The notes under the pieces are model-generated. The model made no database searches. It was not told the origin of the DNA and saw only the letters and a list, made by a program, of their open reading frames with translations. The position numbers and the translations under genes are program-made. Shown here in pieces: positions 16,269 to 23,805 of a DNA stretch of 64,000 nt. The stretch is from assembly GCA_036262055.1 (NCBI GenBank), contig DATAJP010000002.1, forward strand, positions 62,001 to 126,000. Direction: 5' to 3'. This stretch comes from Ignavibacteria bacterium. GTDB lineage: Bacteria > Bacteroidota > Ignavibacteria > Tepidaquicellales > Tepidaquicellaceae. Within the stretch, counting starts at the first letter, position 1. The number at the start of each line of letters is the position of its first letter.

Positions 16269-16697
16269 ATGCCCGGAGTAAACCCTTATTTGACATTCAA
16301 TGATAATGCTGAGGAAGCATTTAATTTTTATAAATCAATTTTCGGCGGTGAGTTCATCGCGTTAATGAGATTTAAAGATATGGATTGCGGAATGCCGATT
16401 CCTGAATCCGAACAACAAAAAGTAATGCATGTTTCACTGCCGATTGGAAAAGATACTATTTTAATGGCAAGCGACACTCCCGCATCAATGGGAAAAGTAA
16501 ATCCCGGAAATAATTTTTCAATTGCAATAAATACTGACAGCAAGGTGCAGGCAGACGAATTTTACAAAGGACTTTCAACCGGAGGTCAGGCAACAATGCC
16601 TCTTCAAGACAGCTTTTGGGGTGCATATTTTGGCATGTGCACGGATAAATTCGGCATAAACTGGATGGTAAGTTATGATTACAACCAAAATAAGTAA
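16269..16697 (+). CDS. PhnB-like VOC family protein
   Basis: 142 residues. VNPYLTFNDNAEEAFNFYKS followed by IFGGEF is the classic PhnB/YjdN start, and the C-terminal segment FGMCTDKFGINWMVSYD completes the fold (DKFGINWMV). The family is structurally known but its reaction is not established; annotation as a methyltransferase is historical. It lies 37 bases after the previous gene. A longer paralogue of the same subfamily is at 17745. Confidence 0.87.
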   Translation: MPGVNPYLTFNDNAEEAFNFYKSIFGGEFIALMRFKDMDCGMPIPESEQQKVMHVSLPIGKDTILMASDTPASMGKVNPGNNFSIAINTDSKVQADEFYKGLSTGGQATMPLQDSFWGAYFGMCTDKFGINWMVSYDYNQNK

Positions 16698-16769
16698 ATA
16701 TTTGTTTTTAATTATAATAACTTTACATTTATCAACTAACTTATAACCTAAAAATAAAGGAAACAAAAA

Positions 16770-17153
16770 ATGGCAAAAGCAAAAAAAGTTCAAGGCAATT
16801 ACGTAGATGGATTTGTTTTAGTAATCCCGAAAAGAAATATTGCTGCATACAAAAAATTAGCGCAACTTGCAGGAAAAATCTGGATGGAATATGGGGCAGT
16901 CAGCTATAGTGAATGCGCCGGTGATGATGTAAACATAAAATTTGGAGTTCCTTTTCCGAAACTTGCAAAAGCAAAGAAAGGTGATGTTGTGTTTTTTTCG
17001 TTCATCACTTACAAATCAAAAGCACAGCGTGATAAAATAAACGCAAAGGTTATGAAGGACCCGCGTCTTGCAGCATGCATGGATATGAATAAAATGCCTT
17101 TTGACATGAAAAGAATGTCAATGGGCGGTTTCAAAGCAATTGTTAATTATTAA
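16770..17153 (+). CDS. DUF1428 family (YbaA-like) protein
   Basis: 127 residues. YVDGFVLVIPKRNIAAYKKL, GAVSYSECAGDD and VVFFSFITYKSKAQRDKINA (in pieces: FITYKSKAQRD) are diagnostic of DUF1428, a dimeric ferredoxin-like alpha-beta barrel family. Function unknown. These proteins often occur with VOC/PhnB and DinB genes, as here. Gap of 72 bases to the previous gene, the largest within the first half of the cluster. Confidence 0.87.
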   Translation: MAKAKKVQGNYVDGFVLVIPKRNIAAYKKLAQLAGKIWMEYGAVSYSECAGDDVNIKFGVPFPKLAKAKKGDVVFFSFITYKSKAQRDKINAKVMKDPRLAACMDMNKMPFDMKRMSMGGFKAIVNY

Positions 17154-17202
17154 TTAATTAGAAAAAATTTTGTAAAACTTTAAATAATTTAAAAAATCAG
17201 AC

Positions 17203-17700
17203 ATGGAAACGAAACCAAAAAGTTCGAGGATGTATCCGTTCATAGTTCTCTATGATATGCATACAAAATTTTTTATAAACTCAATTGTTGATATAAAAGA
17301 TGAGGACGCACATAACCGTCTCGGCACAAAAGCAAATCACGCCGGATGGATTGCAGGAAGTCTTGTGTTTCAAAGATTTGACATGGCAAGAGAACTCGGC
17401 AAATCAGAATTAAAAGCGTCATTTGATGAGTTATTCAAGGATTACAAAGGGCTACAGGAAAATGAAAAATACCCTTCAATGGATGAATATAAAAAAGAAT
17501 GGGAAAGAATCAGTCCGGTTCTCAGAGAAATTTACATGAACATCAGTGATGAAAAATTAGATGAGATATTTGATATGGGTGAAATGAAAATGCCTTACTA
17601 TGACTTAGTTGGATTCATGATTCATCGTGAATCATATATGATTGGACAGTTGGGTCTTTGGAGAAGGTTGCTCGGATATCCTGCAATGAAATATGAATAA
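17203..17700 (+). CDS. DinB family protein (four-helix metal-binding fold)
   Basis: 165 residues, helical. Candidate metal-ligand histidines occur in KANHAGWIAGSLVFQRFD (about residue 47) and in the late GFMIHRESYMIGQLGLWRRL helix (about residue 145), the typical DinB_2 placement. DinB-like proteins are thiol- or damage-related with mostly unknown chemistry; some are bacillithiol or mycothiol transferases. It sits in the VOC/PhnB cluster, which supports a detoxification role by association only. Confidence 0.8.
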   Translation: METKPKSSRMYPFIVLYDMHTKFFINSIVDIKDEDAHNRLGTKANHAGWIAGSLVFQRFDMARELGKSELKASFDELFKDYKGLQENEKYPSMDEYKKEWERISPVLREIYMNISDEKLDEIFDMGEMKMPYYDLVGFMIHRESYMIGQLGLWRRLLGYPAMKYE

Positions 17701-17744
17701 ACTAAAATTAAAATTTTAATAAACTACTAAGAGGGAATATTGAA

Positions 17745-18248
17745 ATGGCAAACACAAAAATAGAACAAAAAATTGTTCCATGCATCTGGTATGATAACCA
17801 GGCGGAAGAAGCAGTAAACTTTTATGTTTCAATTTTTAAAAATTCACGCGTAGAAACCGTTACACGTTACGGCAAATCCGGCTCTCAAGAATCAGGACAA
17901 CCTGAAAGTTCGATTATGACAATAACATTTTTTCTTGATGGTCAGAAATTTATTGCACTTAACGGCGGACCGGTTTTTAAGCTTTCTGAGGCAATGTCAT
18001 TAATGATTTACTGCAAAGACCAGGCAGAGATTGATTATTTTTACGACAAGCTTGCTGACGGCGGACAGATTCAACCCTGCGGATGGTTAAAAGACAAGTT
18101 CGGGCTTTCATGGCAGCTTGTAACACCTTTGATGGATGAAGTATTCAATGATAAAGATACTAAAAAGCAGGAAAGAGTTATGGCAGCAATAATAAAAATG
18201 ACAAGAATTGATTTGAAAACACTTGAAGACGCTTACGAAGGTAAGTAA
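17745..18248 (+). CDS. PhnB-like VOC family protein (longer paralogue)
   Basis: 167 residues. KIVPCIWYDNQAEEAVNFYV and the SIFKNSRV segment, a central FIALNGGPVFKLSEAMSLMI, then CGWLKDKFGLSWQLVTP. This is the subgroup often mislabelled 3-demethylubiquinone-9 3-methyltransferase. It has an extra C-terminal helix with a KKQERVMAAIIKMTRIDLKT segment that fits dimerisation in this subgroup. A weak GAGGG sits upstream of the start. Confidence 0.88.
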   Translation: MANTKIEQKIVPCIWYDNQAEEAVNFYVSIFKNSRVETVTRYGKSGSQESGQPESSIMTITFFLDGQKFIALNGGPVFKLSEAMSLMIYCKDQAEIDYFYDKLADGGQIQPCGWLKDKFGLSWQLVTPLMDEVFNDKDTKKQERVMAAIIKMTRIDLKTLEDAYEGK

Positions 18249-18273
18249 CAAATTTTAAAATTTAATAAACAAT

Positions 18274-18678
18274 ATGACAAAAGAAATGTGGATTAACCTG
18301 CCGGTAAAAGACCCGGTGAAATCAAGAAAATTTTATGAAGCTCTTGGCTGTGAAGTTAATGACCAAAGAAGCAACGACCAGATGACAGCGGTTATTGTCG
18401 GCGATCAAAGAATTGCGGTAATGCTTTTCAGAGATGATGTTTTCAATAGATTTATAAATGATTCTACACCACAGCAAGGAACCGAAGTAATATTTTCTTT
18501 TTCTTCAGAATCTCCTGAAGCAGTAAGAGAAATTACAGAGAGAGCAAGAAAAGCAGGCGCAACGATTTTTGCCGAGCCGCAGGATGTTCAGGGCTGGATG
18601 TACACAGGAGGTTTCGCAGATTTGGACGGACATAAATGGAATGCTCTTTATATGGATATGAGTAAAATGCCTCAATAA
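18274..18678 (+). CDS. VOC family protein (paralogue of the 15821 gene)
   Basis: 134 residues. MWINLPVKDPVKSRKFYEAL near the start and GWMYTGGFADLDGHKWNALY at the end. The layout mirrors the gene at 15821, including the C-terminal YMDMSKMPQ. In the last module the Glu of DGHQWE is replaced by Asn (DGHKWN); this Glu is often a metal ligand in VOC enzymes, so the metal site may be altered. It lies 25 bases from the upstream gene and 13 from the downstream gene. Confidence 0.85.
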   Translation: MTKEMWINLPVKDPVKSRKFYEALGCEVNDQRSNDQMTAVIVGDQRIAVMLFRDDVFNRFINDSTPQQGTEVIFSFSSESPEAVREITERARKAGATIFAEPQDVQGWMYTGGFADLDGHKWNALYMDMSKMPQ

Positions 18679-18691
18679 CACTTAAGTACCT

Positions 18692-19498
18692 ATGGCAAAA
18701 CTAAAAAGTGAAAAAGCAAAAAAGCCGGCAGCAAAAAACACAAAAGTTCCAACTACGCCGGTTGATTTAACTGCAAAGAGTTTTATTGAGAGATTAAAGA
18801 AACACAGCAATCCCGAGCAGGCAAAACAATATCTGCATTATTTCAAAACCGGCAAAGGTCAGTATGGCGAAGGTGACATGTTTATTGGTGTAAGAATGGG
18901 AACAGTATTTGCGCTTGCAAAAGAATTCATAGACATGCCATTAAAAGAAATTGAAAAAATGCTTGAGAATAAAATTCATGAAGTGAGAGCAAGCGCAATG
19001 AGCATAATGAACCAGAAGGCACGAAAGAAAAAAACTCCTGAAAGCAGAAGAAAAGAGCTTTATGATTTATATCTGCGACGGCATGATAGAATTAATAACT
19101 GGGATTTGGTTGATGTAAGCGCACCGTATGTTATAGGCGGTTACTTATATGAATTTAATAAACCGCGAAATATATTATATAAGCTTGCGCGTTCAAAAAA
19201 TTTATGGGAGCGAAGAACATCGATTCTGGCAACGGGGTATTTTATAAAACAAGGTGATGTGGAAGATACTCACAAAATAGCAGAAATGCTGTTGAACGAT
19301 AAAGAAGATTTAATCCATAAAGCAGTCGGCTGGATGCTTAGAGCATCAGGCGGTGGCGCAAACAAACAAAAGCTTTTAAGGTTTTTAGACAAGCATGCTG
19401 CGTCAATGCCGAGAACGTTACTTAGATATTCACTCGAACATCTTGACAAAAAAGAACGTGAGCATTACATGGGTTTAAAGAAATCTTTGAATAAATAA
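18692..19498 (+). CDS. AlkD-like DNA glycosylase (HEAT-repeat alkylation repair)
   Basis: 268 residues. A Lys/Ala-rich N-terminal tail (1-25) precedes a HEAT-repeat array typical of AlkD. Active-site equivalents are visible: W137 and D141 in NNWDLVDVSAP, W172 in NLWERRTSILA, and W214 in KAVGWMLRASG. AlkD excises N3- and N7-alkylpurines without base flipping. Placement between VOC and DoxX genes suggests the cluster answers electrophile or alkylation stress (inference). Confidence 0.9.
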   Translation: MAKLKSEKAKKPAAKNTKVPTTPVDLTAKSFIERLKKHSNPEQAKQYLHYFKTGKGQYGEGDMFIGVRMGTVFALAKEFIDMPLKEIEKMLENKIHEVRASAMSIMNQKARKKKTPESRRKELYDLYLRRHDRINNWDLVDVSAPYVIGGYLYEFNKPRNILYKLARSKNLWERRTSILATGYFIKQGDVEDTHKIAEMLLNDKEDLIHKAVGWMLRASGGGANKQKLLRFLDKHAASMPRTLLRYSLEHLDKKEREHYMGLKKSLNK

Positions 19499-19500
19499 TT

Positions 19501-19926
19501 ATGAAAAACTTTTTTGAAAACAACAAAGACATTGGGACATTAGTTTTGAGAGTGACAATCGGTATTGCGTATGCATTCATCTACGGTTTAATGAAAATTA
19601 AAGCCGGACCTGAACTGTGGACTCAAATTGGAAGCGCAATGTCAAACATCGGCATTAATTTTGCTCCGACTTTTTGGGGATTTATGGCAACCTTAAGCGA
19701 GTTTGGAGGAGGAATTTTATTAATACTCGGATTATTTACAAGATGGACTTTACTATTCATGATATTCACAATGTTTATTGCAATGTTAACGCATTTATCA
19801 ATGCAAGACCAATGGTATAATGTTATGAATCCGATAAACATGATGGCAGTATTCATTGCAATATTATTCTGGGGACCCGGGAAATATAGTCTTGATGCGC
19901 TTTTCTTTAAAAAGAAATCTGTTTAA
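19501..19926 (+). CDS. DoxX family membrane protein (first of tandem pair)
   Basis: 141 residues with four membrane helices. DIGTLVLRVTIGIAYAFIYG, PTFWGFMATLSEFGGGILLI and ILGLFTRWTLLFMIFTMFIA are typical DoxX segments. It starts 2 bases after the alkD-like stop. The neighbour at 20007 has the same layout and shares PTFWGFMA, GLFTR and GKYSLDA, so this is a tandem duplication. DoxX proteins act in membrane redox or sulfur/thiol-linked stress complexes in characterised cases. In this copy the usual HGWPK-like segment reads YGLMK. Confidence 0.87.
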   Translation: MKNFFENNKDIGTLVLRVTIGIAYAFIYGLMKIKAGPELWTQIGSAMSNIGINFAPTFWGFMATLSEFGGGILLILGLFTRWTLLFMIFTMFIAMLTHLSMQDQWYNVMNPINMMAVFIAILFWGPGKYSLDALFFKKKSV

Positions 19927-20006
19927 TCTTGCAAAAGACTACAGAACTTTTTCTGCACCGTTAATGTTATATAAGCAATCCTTATTTATCAACATTAACA
20001 GCTCAA

Positions 20007-20444
20007 ATGAAAAATTTTCTCACCAACCTCAAAGACATACCTATTCTTATCTTAAGAATAATATTAGGAATTGAATTTATTTTTCTGCACGGATGGCCAA
20101 AGCTTTCAGGAGGTCCTATAAGGTGGACGCGAACAGGAGAAGCAATGAGTAATTTAGGAATTACGTTCTTTCCGACTTTTTGGGGATTCATGGCGTCAGC
20201 AACTGAATTTTTCGGAGGGATTCTGATTCTTTTAGGATTGTTCACGCGTTCAGCATCGGTATTTCTGACATTTACAATGATTGTAGCAATGCTTCAGCAT
20301 TTATCAAGATTAGACCCCTGGGGCAGGGTGTTTCACCCGATGAGCTTGGCTGCAGTATTTTTTTTGTTTATATTTATAGGCGCGGGGAAATACAGTCTTG
20401 ATGCAGTTTTCTTTAAAGAGAAAAAACCTATTTTACCTGCGTAA
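20007..20444 (+). CDS. DoxX family membrane protein (second of tandem pair)
   Basis: 145 residues with four membrane helices. It keeps the FLHGWPKLSGGP motif at the end of helix 1, followed by TEFFGGILILLGLFTRSASV and GAGKYSLDAVFF. It is closer to the canonical DoxX pattern than the copy at 19501. The 80-base gap upstream is the widest in this part of the cluster and could hold a secondary promoter, though none is evident. Confidence 0.88.
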   Translation: MKNFLTNLKDIPILILRIILGIEFIFLHGWPKLSGGPIRWTRTGEAMSNLGITFFPTFWGFMASATEFFGGILILLGLFTRSASVFLTFTMIVAMLQHLSRLDPWGRVFHPMSLAAVFFLFIFIGAGKYSLDAVFFKEKKPILPA

Positions 20445-20461
20445 TAAATTTATTATTAGCT

Positions 20462-20848
20462 ATGAAAATTAAACTAACCAACGTTATGGTCGATGACCAG
20501 GACAAAGCTTTAAAATTTTATACTGAAGTTCTTGGCTTTGTCAAGAAAAAAGATATGCCGATGGGCGGAGCAAAATGGCTTACTGTTGTTTCCCCTGACG
20601 AACAGGACAGCACTGAACTGCTTCTTGAGCCGATGGGAATTCCAGCCGCAAATGTTTTTCAAAAAGCATTATTCGATGCTGGAATACCTTATACCGCTTT
20701 TGAAGTTGATAATATTCAGGAAGAATATAAAAGATTGAAAGACCTTGGAGTAGTTTTCAGAGGAGAGCCAACTCGAATGGAAGGAATGCCTGAGATGGTG
20801 AGCTTCGAAGATACCTGCGGAAATCTTATTTTGATTTATCAGCTTTAG
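20462..20848 (+). CDS. VOC family protein
   Basis: 128 residues. MKIKLTNVMVDDQDKALKFY with a TEVLGFVKKKD segment, then LLLEPMGIPAANVFQKALFD, and EMVSFEDTCGNLILIYQL at the end. The final DTCGNLI is the usual VOC D-x-x-GN turn with Cys replacing Pro or Glu neighbours. This subgroup resembles glyoxalase-superfamily proteins found with DoxX genes. It lies 17 bases after the DoxX gene and 16 before the SnoaL-like gene. Confidence 0.86.
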   Translation: MKIKLTNVMVDDQDKALKFYTEVLGFVKKKDMPMGGAKWLTVVSPDEQDSTELLLEPMGIPAANVFQKALFDAGIPYTAFEVDNIQEEYKRLKDLGVVFRGEPTRMEGMPEMVSFEDTCGNLILIYQL

Positions 20849-20864
20849 TTTATTTTATTTAAAT

Positions 20865-21323
20865 ATGAACGAGCAAGAAATCAGAGACTTATATGATAAT
20901 TTGTTAAATGCGTGGAACAACAACGATGCGAAAGCAATGGCAGAGTTGTGTTCCAATAACGCAAATTTCATCGGCTTTGACGGGAGCCAGCACAACGGAC
21001 GAAGCGTCATCGAAGCCGATATGAAAAAAATATTTTCAAACCACAAAGTTCCTTCGTTTATTTATAAAATCCGGGAAGTAAGATTTTTATCCAATGATGT
21101 TGCGATACTTCGTTCTGTGGTAAGTATGGTTCCCCAGGGAGGTAATGACATCATACCTGAAGTAAATGCGATTCAGACATTAGTTGCTGCCAAACGCCAG
21201 GACAAATGGCTCGTTGAAATTTTTCAAAATACACCTGCAGCATATCACGGACGTCCCGAGTTAATGAAACAACTGACCGATGAATTAAGAGAGGTTCTGA
21301 AGTCCAAATTAGAAAAACAATAA
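20865..21323 (+). CDS. SgcJ/EcaC-type SnoaL-like (DUF4440) protein
   Basis: 152 residues with the cone-shaped NTF2-like fold. EIRDLYDNLLNAWNNNDAKA is the N-terminal helix pair; ANFIGFDGSQHNGRSVIEAD, ILRSVVSMVPQGG and NAIQTLVAAKRQDKWLVEIF are typical strands. The ending YHGRPELMKQLTDELREVL matches the SgcJ/EcaC subgroup. No enzymatic function is established for most members. It is the eleventh gene in the cluster. Confidence 0.85.
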   Translation: MNEQEIRDLYDNLLNAWNNNDAKAMAELCSNNANFIGFDGSQHNGRSVIEADMKKIFSNHKVPSFIYKIREVRFLSNDVAILRSVVSMVPQGGNDIIPEVNAIQTLVAAKRQDKWLVEIFQNTPAAYHGRPELMKQLTDELREVLKSKLEKQ

Positions 21324-21356
21324 TTTTTTGAAACCTGTTTTTTTCAAATCACAATT

Positions 21357-21806
21357 TTGCAAAACGATTACATAAAAGTAAAAGCGATGTGCATCTTTCA
21401 TCATAACGGAAAGATACTTGCATCAAAAGATTTTGACAACGTTAAAGAGCAGTATTATTTCCGTGTGCTTGGAGGGAGTGTTGAATTTCAGGAGAGTTAT
21501 GAAGATGCAATAAGAAGAGAAATCATCGAAGAAATCGGGAGTGAAATTGATAACCTGAAATTAATTGAGGTTATTGAAAATATTTTTGTCTGTCTGGGGA
21601 AAAAAGGACATGAAATAGTTTTTCTTTATGCAGGCGAATTGAAAAACAAAAAACTTCATGAGCAGGAAATTATCCCGATTGTCGAAAATACTTATACCGT
21701 AAATGCGGAATGGGTCCCGATTGAAAACGTGTTTAACGGCGATATTCCCCTTTATCCTCCTTTTGACTATGAAAAAATCTTTAAAGAGCTCGGATATATT
21801 AAATAA
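21357..21806 (+). CDS. NUDIX hydrolase
   Basis: 149 residues. The Nudix box is present as GGSVEFQESYEDAIRREIIE followed by EIGSE (G-x5-E-x7-REUxEExGU pattern). The start is TTG at 21357, since the first strand (YIKVKAMCIFHHNGKILAS) is needed for the fold; an internal ATG at 21387 would cut it. Nudix enzymes hydrolyse nucleoside diphosphates linked to other groups; the substrate is not predictable. Last gene of the 12-gene cluster. Confidence 0.87.
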   Translation: MQNDYIKVKAMCIFHHNGKILASKDFDNVKEQYYFRVLGGSVEFQESYEDAIRREIIEEIGSEIDNLKLIEVIENIFVCLGKKGHEIVFLYAGELKNKKLHEQEIIPIVENTYTVNAEWVPIENVFNGDIPLYPPFDYEKIFKELGYIK

Positions 21807-21857
21807 TTATCTGAAACCTATTTTTAAACTCATTTATTCATAGTGAAAAATTCATTT

Positions 21858-21887
21858 TTTAGGTAACTTACATAGCTTAACCTAAGT
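21858..21887. promoter_or_regulatory. Spaced inverted TTAGGT...ACCTAA half-sites upstream of the M61 gene
   Basis: TTTAGGTAAC at 21858 and TTAACCTAAG at 21878-21887 are inverted half-sites resembling the TTAGGTATACCTAA palindrome at 53384, but with a longer spacer. They lie about 55 bases before the M61 peptidase start. They could be a weak DtxR-family site; the spacing makes this uncertain. Confidence 0.25.
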
Positions 21888-21941
21888 ATAATCTATATAT
21901 CAGAGCATTCAGCCCTTTTTATTTAACCGATTAATCCAATT

Positions 21942-23795
21942 ATGAAAAAATTTTTAATATTATTTCTTTTTATTTGCAATTTTGCCTTCGCGCAAGTTCC
22001 TCAAAATATGACATATCAATATTTTGTGAATCTTGTCAATGTTACTGAGCCGGTTCTTAAAATCGAACTAATTACTCCAAAAATCGATGAAGAGACAATA
22101 ATTTTCCGCCTGCCTGAAATGATTCCAGGCACATACCGCATTCTCGATTTCGGAAGATATGTAAACGAAGTAATGGCATATGATGCACAGGGAAATGCTC
22201 TGACAGTGACCCGTCTCGATACAAACTCATGGCAAATTGATAATGCTACTTCACTATATAAATTGACATATAACGGATATCCGAGCTTTAATGATACTTT
22301 ACCGAACAATTATGTTTATCCGATGGGCGGAACGAACATCGAGCCGGGGAAAAATTATGTTCTGAACAATCACGGATTTTTCGGTTATTTCGATGGTTAT
22401 CTTGCAAGAGAATATGCGCTTAACATTACAAAGCCGTCCGACTTTTACGGCTCAACAAGCTTGACTAAAACAGTATCGGAACCAAACCTTGATGTCATAA
22501 TTGCTCCTAACTATCAGTTTCTCGTTGATAATCCGATTATGTATAATAAGCCGGATACAACAAGCATTTATTTTCCTGAGTGCCGTGTGCTTATATCGGC
22601 TTACTCACCCGGCGGCGGCATTAAAGCAGCAGATTTGAAAGATGAGCTTGATGACTTGCTGACTGCGCATAGAAATTTTTATGGAGGCACTTTACCTGCC
22701 GACAGGTATTCATTTATATTTTATTTTGCTGCTAAGCCAAATAAGTTCGGAATAGCTGGAGCGCTTGAACATAATCTTTCATCGTTTTATTATTTTCCTG
22801 ACGCTCCTGCGGCTCAGAAAAAAATGGTTCTCGGCTATCTTGGTGACATGAGCTCGCATGAATTTTACCATATTATAACTCCATTGAATCTGCATGCAGA
22901 ACAGATTGCAAATTTTGATTTTAATAATCCGCAGATGTCGGAACATTTATGGCTTTATGAAGGTGTTACCGAATATAACTCGCATTACATTCAGCTTTAC
23001 GAAGACCTTATTGATTTAAAGGATTATGTTGGCGATGTCGAACAAAAACTTGAACAGTCAAAACAATATAATGATACACTTGCATTTACTGAAATGAGCA
23101 AGAACGTTCTCACAACATATAAAAAGGAATATCAGAACGTATATCAAAAAGGCGCATTAATCGGATTGTGTCTTGACATTTTAATCCGAAGTGAATCTAA
23201 CGGAGAGCAGGGATTGCAGGATGTTATTAATTCTCTTATGGCAAAGTACGGGAAAGACACACCGTTCAAGGACGAAGAATTATTTGCGGAGATTACTCAG
23301 AGAACTTCTCCAGCAGTCGGTGAGTTTTTGAATACATATGTAGGAGGAAATAATAAGCTTCCCTATAAAGATATTTTTTCCAAAATAGGTTTAAAATATA
23401 CCGCAACCCCATATGAAGTTGTCGATGCCGGCGGATTTAATCTGGGTTTCAATGAATCAACTTTCAGGTTCATAATTATTGCACTCGACGAAGAAAACGA
23501 ATTCATAAAAAATCTCGGACTTCAGGCGGGAGATGAGCTTTATTCAGTCAACGGCGACGTTATTAATTTCATGAACATACGTGAAAAGCTTGCACCAAAA
23601 GGCAATAAACAAAAAATTGGTGATAAATATGAAGTTGAAGTTTATCGAAAAAATAGTGAGGGAAAGTTTGAGTTAATAAAAGCAAGCACGACAATCAGCA
23701 AGCTAAAAACAATGTATGATGAGAAAGTTGAGATAATGGATAATATTACACCTGAACAGGAAAAAATAAGAAATGCCTGGATGGGAAAAAATTAA
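21942..23795 (+). CDS. M61 family peptidase (glycyl-aminopeptidase type) with PDZ domain
   Basis: 617 residues. A signal peptide (1-18, ending FAFAQ) is followed by an N-terminal beta domain (about 20-220) and an M61 catalytic domain with H306-E307-x-x-H310 (SSHEFYHIITP) and third ligand E340 (WLYEGVTEY). A C-terminal PDZ domain (about 500-590) contains NLGLQAGDELYSVNGD. M61 enzymes are broad zinc peptidases. There is no T9SS tail, so it is probably periplasmic. Convergent with the 557-residue gene; stops are 10 bases apart. Confidence 0.92.
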   Translation: MKKFLILFLFICNFAFAQVPQNMTYQYFVNLVNVTEPVLKIELITPKIDEETIIFRLPEMIPGTYRILDFGRYVNEVMAYDAQGNALTVTRLDTNSWQIDNATSLYKLTYNGYPSFNDTLPNNYVYPMGGTNIEPGKNYVLNNHGFFGYFDGYLAREYALNITKPSDFYGSTSLTKTVSEPNLDVIIAPNYQFLVDNPIMYNKPDTTSIYFPECRVLISAYSPGGGIKAADLKDELDDLLTAHRNFYGGTLPADRYSFIFYFAAKPNKFGIAGALEHNLSSFYYFPDAPAAQKKMVLGYLGDMSSHEFYHIITPLNLHAEQIANFDFNNPQMSEHLWLYEGVTEYNSHYIQLYEDLIDLKDYVGDVEQKLEQSKQYNDTLAFTEMSKNVLTTYKKEYQNVYQKGALIGLCLDILIRSESNGEQGLQDVINSLMAKYGKDTPFKDEELFAEITQRTSPAVGEFLNTYVGGNNKLPYKDIFSKIGLKYTATPYEVVDAGGFNLGFNESTFRFIIIALDEENEFIKNLGLQAGDELYSVNGDVINFMNIREKLAPKGNKQKIGDKYEVEVYRKNSEGKFELIKASTTISKLKTMYDEKVEIMDNITPEQEKIRNAWMGKN

Positions 23796-23805
23796 TTTTA
23801 GTTTA

